This document shows positions 1-9,200 of a stretch of DNA of 64,000 bases, one piece after another; the stretch's first letter is position 1; each line of letters starts with the position of its first letter. The DNA comes from Acidovorax benzenivorans (GTDB lineage Bacteria; Pseudomonadota; Gammaproteobacteria; Burkholderiales; Burkholderiaceae_C). The notes beneath the pieces were generated by a model. It saw nothing but the letters and a program-made list of their open reading frames with translations. It was not told where the DNA came from and did no database searches. The stretch covers positions 124,001-188,000 of the forward strand of contig NZ_JAPCKI010000005.1 of the NCBI RefSeq assembly GCF_028680575.1, read 5' to 3'. A program made the translations under genes and the position numbers.

Positions 1-148
1 CAGATTGGGGCGCGTGGGCGGCGCCTTTGCTGTTCGTGCTAGGAGCTTAGGAGCGTGACCTCATGCGCAGAAGGAATCAAAACAGATATCCATATGACCC
101 CCGTGCCTCCGCCGCGATGAACGCTCACCTGCGGATATCACCTCATTC

Positions 149-1081
149 CTAGGATGGCTGCTCGCGCACAGCGCGTTCCACGGCCTCGCGGGTGAGGGTG
201 GGCGCAAAGGTTTCGATGAAGCTGTATGCGTATCCTCGTAGCCAGGTGCCCCTGCGTACGCCCAGGCGGGTGACGTTGACCTCGAACAAATGGCGTGCAT
301 CCAGCATGCGCAGGTGACGATCCCGCTCTGGATCCACCGCAATAGATGCAACTATGCCAACGCCCATTCCGAGTTCCACGTAGGTCTTTATTACGTCTGC
401 GTCCATAGCTGAAAGAACTATGTCTGGACGCATACCCCGGCGCGCAAAGGCCTCGTCGATATGGGAGCGCCCCGTATACCCTAGTTCATAGGTAATGATC
501 GGGTACTCCGCCAGTTGCTGCAGCGTCACCGGCTCGGTCAGGTCCAGCAATGGGTGACCAGGAGGCACCACGATGCTGTGTGTCCATCGATAGCACGGTA
601 GCGTCACGAGCGCTTCGTAGTGCGACAGCGCTTCTGTAGCCACGCCGATATCTGCCTCGCCGCTGAGGAGCATCTCAGCGACCTGCTTCGGGGACCCCTG
701 GTGCAAGTGCAGTGACACCTGAGGGAACATTGCGCGGAAGTCTCGCACCACATATGGCAACGCATAGCGCGCCTGTGAATGAGTGGCGGCAATTGCGAGT
801 CGCCCTTCATGACTAGAGCTGTAGTCCAGCCCGGCACGTTTGAGGTTGTCGGCGTCCTGGAGCAGCCGCTCCACAATCGGTAGCACCACTTGGCCAGGGG
901 GGGTAAGGCCGGTGAGTCGCTTGCCAGCACGTACAAAGATCTCGACACCCAACTCCTCCTCCAGCTCACGGATCTGTCGGCTTACGCCTGGCTGCGAGGT
1001 GTAAAGCAACGCCGCCACCTCTGTCAAATTGAAACCGCAGCGCATCGCCTCGCGGACGGATCGCAATTGTTGGAAGTTCAT
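149..1081 (-). CDS. cysB: CysB-like LysR-family transcriptional regulator
   Basis: A 310-residue LysR-type regulator. The N-terminal winged HTH contains FNLTEVAALLYTSQPGVS and ELEEELGVEIFVR, which is the pattern of the CysB/Cbl subfamily that controls sulfate assimilation and alternative sulfur use. The rest is a periplasmic-binding-protein-like effector domain; in CysB this binds O-acetylserine or N-acetylserine. The ATG at 1081 was chosen because a purine-rich GAAAGAG stretch precedes it and it gives the standard LysR N-terminus; an upstream in-frame start would add 37 atypical residues. No cys genes lie beside it in the window, so the link to sulfur metabolism rests on subfamily similarity alone. 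Confidence 0.85.
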   Translation of the reverse strand: MNFQQLRSVREAMRCGFNLTEVAALLYTSQPGVSRQIRELEEELGVEIFVRAGKRLTGLTPPGQVVLPIVERLLQDADNLKRAGLDYSSSHEGRLAIAATHSQARYALPYVVRDFRAMFPQVSLHLHQGSPKQVAEMLLSGEADIGVATEALSHYEALVTLPCYRWTHSIVVPPGHPLLDLTEPVTLQQLAEYPIITYELGYTGRSHIDEAFARRGMRPDIVLSAMDADVIKTYVELGMGVGIVASIAVDPERDRHLRMLDARHLFEVNVTRLGVRRGTWLRGYAYSFIETFAPTLTREAVERAVREQPS

Positions 1082-1526
1082 GCTCTTTCTTTTCTTTTTT
1101 CCGTACTGAGTTACTTGACTACGGGGACGACCTCGCGGTTGTGCGAATGAAGAGGGGCAAGCCTTGCGTCGGAATTCGCAAATAACTGGCACGAACTGCG
1201 TATTTCATTTGCATCGAGCCGCACACAACGTTCGCGGTAGTGACCAACTTTGGCCACCGAACTCCCGTAGTAGTGCGCAACTAGGCTGGTGATCACGTCG
1301 ACTTTGCGGTCGCGGCGCGTGGAGGCCAAGTTTCAATTCCCCTCCCAGCGTCTCTGGCCCCGTATTCGTAAAGTAAGAACCAAAAGAAATGTAAGGTGCA
1401 ATCTATATAAGAAGAAATGGTTAATAGCTATATGCTTTGACTTAGCTGTTTTGGCTATGTGCTTGTGCATTGCTGTGGGGGCGGGAGGCGAATCTGCAGC
1501 CCCTCGCTCGACCGCCTTCGTGGGCT
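1082..1526. other. Intergenic region upstream of the LysR gene
   Basis: About 445 bp without a convincing gene. It must hold the promoter of the minus-strand LysR gene. The stretch around 1380-1440 is AT-rich compared with its surroundings. I see no clear operator or terminator. Confidence 0.4.
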
Positions 1527-1739
1527 ATGTTGACGCGTGCGATGGGATGGTTTCTGGTGGTCGGTGGTGTGTTGGTGACCTGTGTCGTCACCTTCTCGAC
1601 CTTGCGTTTGGTGTACACGGCAAATCACGCGATAGCGGTCGTGCTCAGCGACGTGGCGAGCAAAGGGGAGTCCGTGCGCATCGTGCCCGGCAAGCCCGTG
1701 GGCACGATGGAACCCATCGGATATGGATGCAGCGCCTGA
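1527..1739 (+). CDS. Possible small membrane protein, uncertain
   Basis: A 70-residue reading frame starting MLTRAMGWFLVVGG with one strong hydrophobic segment (about residues 6-24) and a short soluble tail. No family is recognised. No good ribosome binding site is visible. A related-looking continuation lies in another frame downstream (about 1720-1843), so this could be the front part of a frameshifted gene. It lies upstream of the outer membrane and FecR genes on the same strand but about 240 bp away. It could also be non-coding. Confidence 0.25.
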   Translation: MLTRAMGWFLVVGGVLVTCVVTFSTLRLVYTANHAIAVVLSDVASKGESVRIVPGKPVGTMEPIGYGCSA

Positions 1740-1982
1740 TCCGCGCCAGCACCTATCCCTGGGTGGGCGATGCCTCGGGTTGCCTGCGGCCGCTGTTTGC
1801 TGCCGGAAGTGTGCAGTTGTGTGTAGACAAGAATCCTCTGTGATCCTTGCGGCCCGTTTCCCAAGCCGCGTGGCTTGCACGCGCCCCCTCTGTGACGCGC
1901 GCTTCTAAAAACGTTGGAATCTGCAACCAGTTGTGTATATTCGAGCGGCAATTGCAAAAGAACTTGAACCGAGGAGCCCAAA

Positions 1983-3371
1983 TTGAGGCATTTGTTGGAC
2001 ATAGGAACTCTCCGGCTGGTGCCTTGGACCCTCGCTGCGGTGGGCTCCTTGGCGTGCACGGCGGCATTTGCGCAAGCTCCCTCTAATGTGCCGCTCGATC
2101 GCCAGGTCGATGAAGCGTTCCGCCAGGTCATGGGGGCTCCTGGCGACATGGGGGTGGGCATGCGCTACGCGCAATTGCTTGTGCAGGCGGGCAACTACGA
2201 GGGCGGCATTGCAGCGATGGAGCGCCTGTTGCTGGATCCGGCAGCACCGGCCTCGATTCGTCTGGAATTGGCCGCTCTGTACTACCGCCTGGGTTCCTAC
2301 AGCATGTCAGAGAGTTTGTTGCGCCAGGCGCTGGACGACAGTCGGCTGGCGGGTGAACAACGGGCCTTTGCAGAGAACTTGCTGCGTGATGTGACCAAGC
2401 GTGGCCAGGTGTCGCAACTGGACGGCTTGGTGGTGCTAGGAGCACGGGCCCAAACCAATCCTGCGGGGCGTACCAGCCAGGGTACGGTGTTGGCTGGTGG
2501 GGTGCCGGTTGCGGTCGCGGACGCCTTCAAGCCCAAGTCCGATACCGACCTGCAACTGATGCTGCGTCTGGACCACCGCTACGACCTGGGCACCCAGAAT
2601 GAAGCGACCGTGGTGAGCTCCCTGGTGGCACAGGTGATTGACTTCAGTTCGTCCTCGGGGAGCCAGCTGCGGGTCAATCAGGCTCAGCCCTACAACCTTG
2701 CCCTGGCAGAAGTCACCAGCGGTATCCGGTTCAAACCGTCGCCAGCCAACATGCAGGGTTTGGCGCTGCGTCCTCATCTGATCCTGGGGGCACTCAGTGC
2801 GCAGGGGCATCGGTACCTGAGCAATCACGGGTTGGGGCTCGATGCCGAGTACCGTATCGACGAACGCACGCTGGTGGATGGCGGTTATGAGTACCGGGAC
2901 TACAGCTATGCCAGCCGCATTGATGTGCCGGATGCGAAGGCCCTTGGAGGGCCAGACAATCTGCTGCGTGTGCGCCTGAGCCGGGAACTCGGCCCCGGGC
3001 GCGTGCTGACGGGTGAACTGCGCGGCAGGTTTCACCGCACGGACAGGGCCTACTACGACCATGACGGCTATGAAATGAGGCTGGCCTACTCGGCTAGTTA
3101 TGCGAACCCGCTGACCCAGAGCGGCGGTTATTGGACAACAACCGTCTGGGGCGGCGTGCAGCGGCGCAGCTATGGCGCGACTGACCCTGCCGTGGACCCC
3201 GCCACGTCGCGCAGGGACACGGAGTGGCGCATTGGCATCGGCAATGTCATCCCGCTGGCCGACTCTTGGTCGCTGCTGCTGCAACTGGAGCACATGAAGA
3301 CCAGCGCCAATTTGCCCAACTACCGCAACCGGAACTCTTCCCTTTACGGAGCGGTGGCTTATCGCTTTTGA
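1983..3371 (+). CDS. TPR-containing outer membrane beta-barrel protein (Slam/DUF560-like)
   Basis: A 462-residue exported protein. Residues 1-31 form a signal peptide ending near AFAQA. Residues about 35-135 are TPR-like helices (YAQLLVQAGNYEGGIAAME, ALYYRLGSYSMSESLLRQA). From about 150 onward the sequence alternates polar and aromatic residues as in a beta-barrel and ends in ...LYGAVAYRF, the terminal aromatic expected of outer membrane proteins. This TPR-plus-barrel arrangement is that of surface lipoprotein assembly modifiers (Slam, DUF560). The start is a TTG with GAGGAG six bases upstream. The FecR-domain gene follows 59 bp downstream, suggesting a shared role at the cell surface; a Slam-type function is inferred, not shown. 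Confidence 0.75.
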   Translation: MRHLLDIGTLRLVPWTLAAVGSLACTAAFAQAPSNVPLDRQVDEAFRQVMGAPGDMGVGMRYAQLLVQAGNYEGGIAAMERLLLDPAAPASIRLELAALYYRLGSYSMSESLLRQALDDSRLAGEQRAFAENLLRDVTKRGQVSQLDGLVVLGARAQTNPAGRTSQGTVLAGGVPVAVADAFKPKSDTDLQLMLRLDHRYDLGTQNEATVVSSLVAQVIDFSSSSGSQLRVNQAQPYNLALAEVTSGIRFKPSPANMQGLALRPHLILGALSAQGHRYLSNHGLGLDAEYRIDERTLVDGGYEYRDYSYASRIDVPDAKALGGPDNLLRVRLSRELGPGRVLTGELRGRFHRTDRAYYDHDGYEMRLAYSASYANPLTQSGGYWTTTVWGGVQRRSYGATDPAVDPATSRRDTEWRIGIGNVIPLADSWSLLLQLEHMKTSANLPNYRNRNSSLYGAVAYRF

Positions 3372-3430
3372 GCCATGCGCTGTAGTTTTCCCGCTTTCAT
3401 GAACCGAACAGAATCTTCTAGGAGCCCGAA

Positions 3431-4279
3431 ATGAGCCCGCCAATTTCCAAGGACTGGTGGATTGCAGCCGCCTTGACCAGCGCCGCATTGCCCGCAGCCG
3501 TGGCGCAGACTCCGGTTGACACGCAGGCGCGTGCTGGCGTCGTCTCTGCGGTGACGCCCAATGCGCCCGTGACCAGCAACCAGAAGATACTGATGGTGGG
3601 CAACGATGTGGAGCCTGGCCAGCGGCTGAGCACGGGCCCCAATGGTCAATTGCACGTTCTTTTCCTGGACCAGTCCGCGATCACGCTGGGCCCGGATTCC
3701 GAACTGGTGATCGAGACTTTCCAGTTTGACCCCGCCACCCGTCAGGGCCAGATCCAGCTGGGCCTGGCCAAGGGGCTGTTGCGCGTGGTCGGGGGGCAGA
3801 TCAGCAAGACCCATGCGACGACGATCACGACCCCTCACGGCCGGGTAGAGATCTCGGGAGGCATTACGATGGTCGAGACAAACGGACAGAACACAAGCGG
3901 TACGTTTTTGTTTGGTCAGGGAATGACGGCGACCGACACAAATGGCAACACCCAAACTGTCACCCGCGCCGGCTTTGGGACTAGTTTCGGTAATAACCAG
4001 TCCCCCAGTTCCCCACAGCGGATTCCGGTGAATCAGCTCAATAGCCAATTAAACCGATTGGAGTCGACGGCGAACAACAATTCTGGCAATCAGCAGCCTG
4101 GTGGCGCCCCTGCTGGTCAGTTGATGAGCACGGGGAATGCTCCTGGCGGGACCAGCAATCCAGGCGGCACCCTTGCCAATGATCGACTGAAGAATGTTGT
4201 GGACACGAATACGGGCAGTATCCCTTCCAATACTCTGAGAAATATTTTGACTGGGGGTCTGGTCCCAAACCAGTCTTAG
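3431..4279 (+). CDS. Exported FecR-domain protein
   Basis: A 282-residue protein with an N-terminal signal peptide (cleavage near LPAAVAQ). A FecR domain spans about residues 45-150: VGNDVEPGQRLSTGPNGQ, VLFLDQSAITLGPDSELVIE and GLLRVVGGQISKTHATTITTPHG. The last 120 residues are rich in Asn, Gly, Ser and Gln and look disordered or surface-exposed. It has no anti-sigma transmembrane helix and no fecA or sigma factor neighbour, so it is not a classic FecR signalling protein. In betaproteobacteria such secreted FecR-domain proteins often sit beside adhesin or surface-protein genes. AGGAG precedes the ATG by seven bases. It probably forms an operon with the upstream barrel protein and perhaps the glycosyltransferases downstream. 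Confidence 0.8.
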   Translation: MSPPISKDWWIAAALTSAALPAAVAQTPVDTQARAGVVSAVTPNAPVTSNQKILMVGNDVEPGQRLSTGPNGQLHVLFLDQSAITLGPDSELVIETFQFDPATRQGQIQLGLAKGLLRVVGGQISKTHATTITTPHGRVEISGGITMVETNGQNTSGTFLFGQGMTATDTNGNTQTVTRAGFGTSFGNNQSPSSPQRIPVNQLNSQLNRLESTANNNSGNQQPGGAPAGQLMSTGNAPGGTSNPGGTLANDRLKNVVDTNTGSIPSNTLRNILTGGLVPNQS

Positions 4280-4387
4280 GTTTTAGGTGGCTTTGGCCAC
4301 CGTGATTGCTGTTGTCAGCCGCCGGGGCCTGTGGTTGCCGTCAAAGGCCACGGTCGTCATTTCTGCCTCCCATAAAGTCAGGGGACC

Positions 4388-6286
4388 ATGCGCGTCCTGT
4401 TTGTTTCCAACTATCCCCATTTGCCGGACATCACAGGAGGGCTGCAGACTGCAACGCACGACCTCTGCCTCGCCATCAAGGCCTTGGGTGCGGAGGCGGC
4501 GGTGTTGTGTGGTCGGCTCGCAGGTGCTCCGTCTTCCCCTTCAGCCAGCGGGGACGACAGCCTGGGCTATCTCGTCCTTCGCGCCGATGAACCCGAGGCA
4601 GCACTGCCCATGGCGGCCGCTGCATGGGGTGCCGACTGCATTGTTGTGCAAAGCGGCACGACCTTGGCGCCCATGCTTTTGGCGAGTCTCTCGACCGGAC
4701 GGCCGACGGCTGTGTATCTGCACAACGTAGAGACCCACCAGTTGGCGGGCAATCTGGCGCCCGACCCGTCGCTGCTGTATCTGGCCAACTCCGACTTCAC
4801 TGCGCAGCGCTGGCGTGCTCTGTATGGCATCGACTGCGCTGTGGTGCCGCCACTGTTGGCGCCCGAGAGATATCTCGCTCCCCACACGGGGGACAAGGTG
4901 CTGTATGTCAATCCGACGCCCATCAAAGGTGTCGAGATCATGTTCGCGCTGGCTGAAGCATGTCCTGAGATCCCGTTCCTGGTGATGGAAAGCTGGGGTC
5001 TGGAGCCGAACTGGCGCCAATACTGCCTGAACAGGGCTGCCCGGCTGGGCAACATCGAATGGCATGGTCCGACCCGTGACATGCGAGAAGCCTTTGCCCG
5101 CTCGCGCTTGCTGCTCATGCCGTCGGTGTGGGAGGAGTCGTTTGGCCGCACGGCGGTGGAAGCCCAGATCAACGCGTTGCCTGTGCTGGCCAGCAACCGA
5201 GGCGCGCTGCCCGAGGTGGTCGGTGAGGGCGGTTTGGTACTACCGCCCGAGGCACCTACCGAGGTGTGGGTGCAGGCACTTAGGCGGCTTTACGATCCGG
5301 TGGCCAGTGCTGTCCAGCGGGAGAGCGCGCAAGCCAAGGCACTGACCCATGCAGCATCGACCCCGCTCATCGTGGGCCAGCTCCTTAGCCTGTTGGCGCT
5401 GCACGCCAGTCGCATGGCAGACGGAGCGACCCATCCAACGCGCTTCAACGAACCCGCACCAGACTACGCCGCCGAGTATGCGGGCTCTGATGCGCTGGCG
5501 TCCGTGGATATCGCAATGCTGCGCGAAGTGCAGCCGCGTGCCCCAGGTTTGGAGGACTGCTTCTTCTATCACTCCTACGATCTCGATGACGGCAATGAAA
5601 TCATTGGTGCATGGGACTTGCGCCCAGATCCTTATGACTATCTGGGGCAAGTGTGCTTCACCGGACGGTCTGTGCTGGAGATCGGCCCTGCGAGTGGCTA
5701 TCTGTCTTTTTACATGGAGGCGGCAGGTGCCCAAGTCACTTGTCTGGAGCCTCCGATGTCCCACCTCTGGGACATCGTGCCGTTCGAGAAATTTGACACG
5801 CAAGGTTGGCGCAGCGAATTTTCGAGCAAGATTGAGGGCGTAAGAAACTCGTTTTGGTTTGTGCATCGCCGAAACGCTTCTCGGGTAAGGATGTTGGAGG
5901 GCGATCCCTACAACCTGCCAGACGCGGTTGGTCCCTTCGACATCGGAGTGCTTGCGTCTGTGCTTCTGCATTGCAGGCGCCCGTTTGATATGTTGCAGAG
6001 TGTTGCCGCCCGTACCCTGCAGACCATGGTGGTCACGGAACTGCACAATCCGTCCATGGGCAATGAGCCGCTGTGCATGTTGATGCCGCATGTCGGCGTC
6101 GCGCAGGTGGATACCTGGTGGCAGTTCACGCCCCAGTTCTTTGTGTCTGCGCTGGGTTTGTTGGGTTTTACGGAGTGCAAAGTGATCTATCACACGCAAA
6201 AGCAGCCTGCGGAAGACCGGGAAGTCTCCTTGTTCACAGTCGTTGGTGAAAGACCTGCGGGCGCTCCTGCAGGTGAACAGGGGTGA
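4388..6286 (+). CDS. Glycosyltransferase family 4 - methyltransferase fusion
   Basis: A 632-residue cytoplasmic two-domain protein. Residues 1-340 are a GT4 (GT-B fold) transferase: MRVLFVSNYPHLPDITGGLQ at the N-terminus and MPSVWEESFGRTAVEAQ with ASNRGALPEVV (about 243-280) as the nucleotide-sugar donor site. Residues about 400-620 are a class I SAM methyltransferase with motif I VLEIGPASGYLSFYMEAAG (about 427) followed by CLEPP. This combination suggests transfer and O-methylation of a sugar on a surface glycan or glycoprotein. AGGGGA precedes the ATG. The stop overlaps the GTG start of the next gene, so the two are coupled. Confidence 0.88.
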   Translation: MRVLFVSNYPHLPDITGGLQTATHDLCLAIKALGAEAAVLCGRLAGAPSSPSASGDDSLGYLVLRADEPEAALPMAAAAWGADCIVVQSGTTLAPMLLASLSTGRPTAVYLHNVETHQLAGNLAPDPSLLYLANSDFTAQRWRALYGIDCAVVPPLLAPERYLAPHTGDKVLYVNPTPIKGVEIMFALAEACPEIPFLVMESWGLEPNWRQYCLNRAARLGNIEWHGPTRDMREAFARSRLLLMPSVWEESFGRTAVEAQINALPVLASNRGALPEVVGEGGLVLPPEAPTEVWVQALRRLYDPVASAVQRESAQAKALTHAASTPLIVGQLLSLLALHASRMADGATHPTRFNEPAPDYAAEYAGSDALASVDIAMLREVQPRAPGLEDCFFYHSYDLDDGNEIIGAWDLRPDPYDYLGQVCFTGRSVLEIGPASGYLSFYMEAAGAQVTCLEPPMSHLWDIVPFEKFDTQGWRSEFSSKIEGVRNSFWFVHRRNASRVRMLEGDPYNLPDAVGPFDIGVLASVLLHCRRPFDMLQSVAARTLQTMVVTELHNPSMGNEPLCMLMPHVGVAQVDTWWQFTPQFFVSALGLLGFTECKVIYHTQKQPAEDREVSLFTVVGERPAGAPAGEQG

Positions 6287-9200
6287 GTGGCGATCTGACG
6301 GCACTGGCGCCTGACCCCGTCAGCCGGGCTTGGCAAGCATTTGGGCAAGGCGACAAGCCGATCGCACTGGCACTGGCCAGGCAAGCCTTTGATGCTCACC
6401 CCTCTGTGCATGCCGCTGCAGCGCTCGGTTTTTTTTTGTTGGATGCTGGCCAATGGAATGCGGCCCGCGATGTGTTGCAGTCTGCGTTGCAGCAGAGCCC
6501 GACGTATGCGCCTTTGCATTGGTATGTGGGCCTTCTGCATCAACGAAAGGGTGAGCCCCGTTGGGCTGCAGAGGCGTTGCGCCGGGCCTGTCTTTTGGAT
6601 GGCAGTCTGGACGAGGCCGCCTTCTCCCTGGCCTGGGTGCTTCACGATCGTGGAGAGCTGAGCGAGGCCTTGGCGTGGGCGCAGAAGGCGTTGCTGGCGG
6701 CCCGTCAGCCGCAGCGGCTTCTCCAGACGGGTTGGCTGGAGCAGCGGCTGGGCAATTTTTTGGATGCGGTGCAGTTGTATGAGGAGGCTATTGCTGCCTT
6801 TTCGGAAGATGCTCCAGAACAGAGCAGGCTCCATGTCCACCTCGCCCAGAGTCAGGTCGCGTTGGCCCAGAGAGATCTGGCCTTGCGGACGCTTCACCAA
6901 GGCTTGGATAGGCGACCCTATGACCCCGGGTTGACAGCGGAACTCGCGAACCTTTGCTGGGAGCAGGGACAGCGCCCGCAGGCAATCGCTTTGGCGAAAG
7001 CCTGGGTCGACGCCTTTCCAGATCAGCCAGATGCTTGGCACCTGCTCGGAAAGCTCCACCACCTCGCTGGCGATTTAGCCGAGGCAGACCGTTGCTACAA
7101 CGAGGTCCAGCAGCGTGACGTGACGAATGTGGACGCACTATTGCGTCGCGCGCAGATCCAGTCTATCGAGGCCAACGGTGAGGCCTCACTTTGGCTTGTC
7201 GAACAGGTGCTTTGCCAGCGGCCGGCGCTGCAGGTAGCGCAGCTGGCCCAGGCACTGAAAGCGCAAGTGCTGCTGGACCTGAAGCGAACACGAGAGGCTC
7301 GCAGACATATCCTTGGTTTGCTTCGCGCTGAGCCGAGACAAAGCGACCTCTGGCGGCTCTTGTCTGTCGCCCATCGTCAAGAGGGGCGCCATCTGCCAGC
7401 GCGAAGGGCTCTTGCGCGGGCTCTGCGGCTGGACGACAGCTGCGTGGAAGCCCTTCGCATGCTGGGCTGGATGGCACTTGAGCAGCAGGAGTTGCAAACC
7501 GCGCGTGAGACCGTGCGGCGCTTGTTGGCGCTAGTTCCCGGCGATGTCATGGCCAAGGTCCAGGCAGCTTTCGTTCTTGCAGCAGTCGGTGATCTGGCTG
7601 ACGCCAGTGCTTTTGTGCAGGAGGCTGTGGCGCAAGCCCCTGAAAATGCAGAGGTGTGGCGTGCACTTGCCGACGTGCGTTTTCGGCAACGTCGATTGAG
7701 CGAAGCCGAAAGCGCGATTGAAATGGCGTTGACGCTGGAGCCAGACCGCCTAGACAGCCTGAGGCAGCTCGGGTGGATCCAAATCTCAGACAACCGCTTC
7801 GGCCAGGCGCAGTTGGCATTTTTGCGTGCACGTTCTTTGGCGCCGGAAGACCCGGTGTCTTTGCTGGAGCTGGCGGAAGTTTGGCTAAGGGCCGGAGAGT
7901 TCATTCGCAGCCTTGATGTGATTGAGGAACTGCTGCGCCAGCAACCGGGCCATCCAGCAGGTCTCCTTAAAAAAGCAAGGGGCCTGGCCGAGGGCGGACA
8001 TCGCTGGCCCAGGGGGCGAGAGGGTGCACTGAGTATTTGCCGTCGGCTCTTGAGTGCGCGCCAGTGTGTTGGTGAGACGGCGGCTTTGCTGGTGCGCCTC
8101 GTGGGCCTGGAAACCGCTGGCGCGCGTGACGCCTTGAGCCTGCTTGCGCCGGGGGAGTGCCAGGCCGCCATGCGTGACGGGGTTGCGGATGCCGTTGTGC
8201 GCCACGGGCATGGCTATCTGCAGCGCCTTGTTGCCGTGGCCGCAGACCGGTTTCCCTTGGACCCATGGATCGCCACAGCGGGCCTGTACAGCGCGTCTTT
8301 GTCCGAGGAGAGCACGACGGCAAGCCTCGCGTTGGCAGCGCGTGATTGGTACAGGGCACTCAAGCTTCGGGTTGGCCTGAACAGCAGGATTCGCGCCGTT
8401 GGTTCTCGTGCCCGCAAAGGTGCACGCGTGCGGATCGCCTACATCGCAGGGCAATTGCATCAGAGCCTATTGCGCCGCGTGTTGGCCGGGCACGATCCGG
8501 AGGAGACAGAGGTCTTTGTCTTCACCAATCATGCACTCCCGCCTTTGCCTCGACATGTTCATCAGGAGGCTTTGATTCTTGAGAACCTGGCCCACTCCTG
8601 CATGGCCAACCGCGTTGATGTGGTCATTGATGCCGGAGGCCTGCATCCGTTTGAGGGCCAACTGGGCTTGTTGGAGTTGTATGCCCGTCGCCTTGCGCCC
8701 TTGCAGGTGGGATGGCTCGGCGCCTGGGGCACTGCCGGAGGTCTGTTTGATGTTTTGCTGACGGATGTGCATGCGGCACCCGTGGGGCAGGACGCCTGCT
8801 ATGAAGAGGCGTTGTGGCGCATCGACGGCGGTCAATGGAGCTGGGACCCGCCAGCACATGCCCTTGACGTCACGCCCCTTCCCGCATCGCACCAAGGGTT
8901 CGTCACCTTTGGGGTTACGGCGCGCGGTCTGCGCTTGACTCCTTCGACCCTGGATGCCTGGGCCGCGGTGCTCTTGGCCATGCCACGGGCGCAGATTCAT
9001 TTCATTGGCGAGACGTTCCATGACCGACCGCAGCGCGATTCCATTCTTGCGACCTTCCGGGCAAAAGGCGTAGGTGAATCACGTGTGGTGTTCGAGCCGT
9101 CCCGAAGTTATGAGGGCCTTTTGGCTTGGTTGCAGCAGATCGACGTTGTGCTGGACAGCTTTCCCGGCAATGGAGGCCTGAGCCTGCTCGACCCCTTGTG

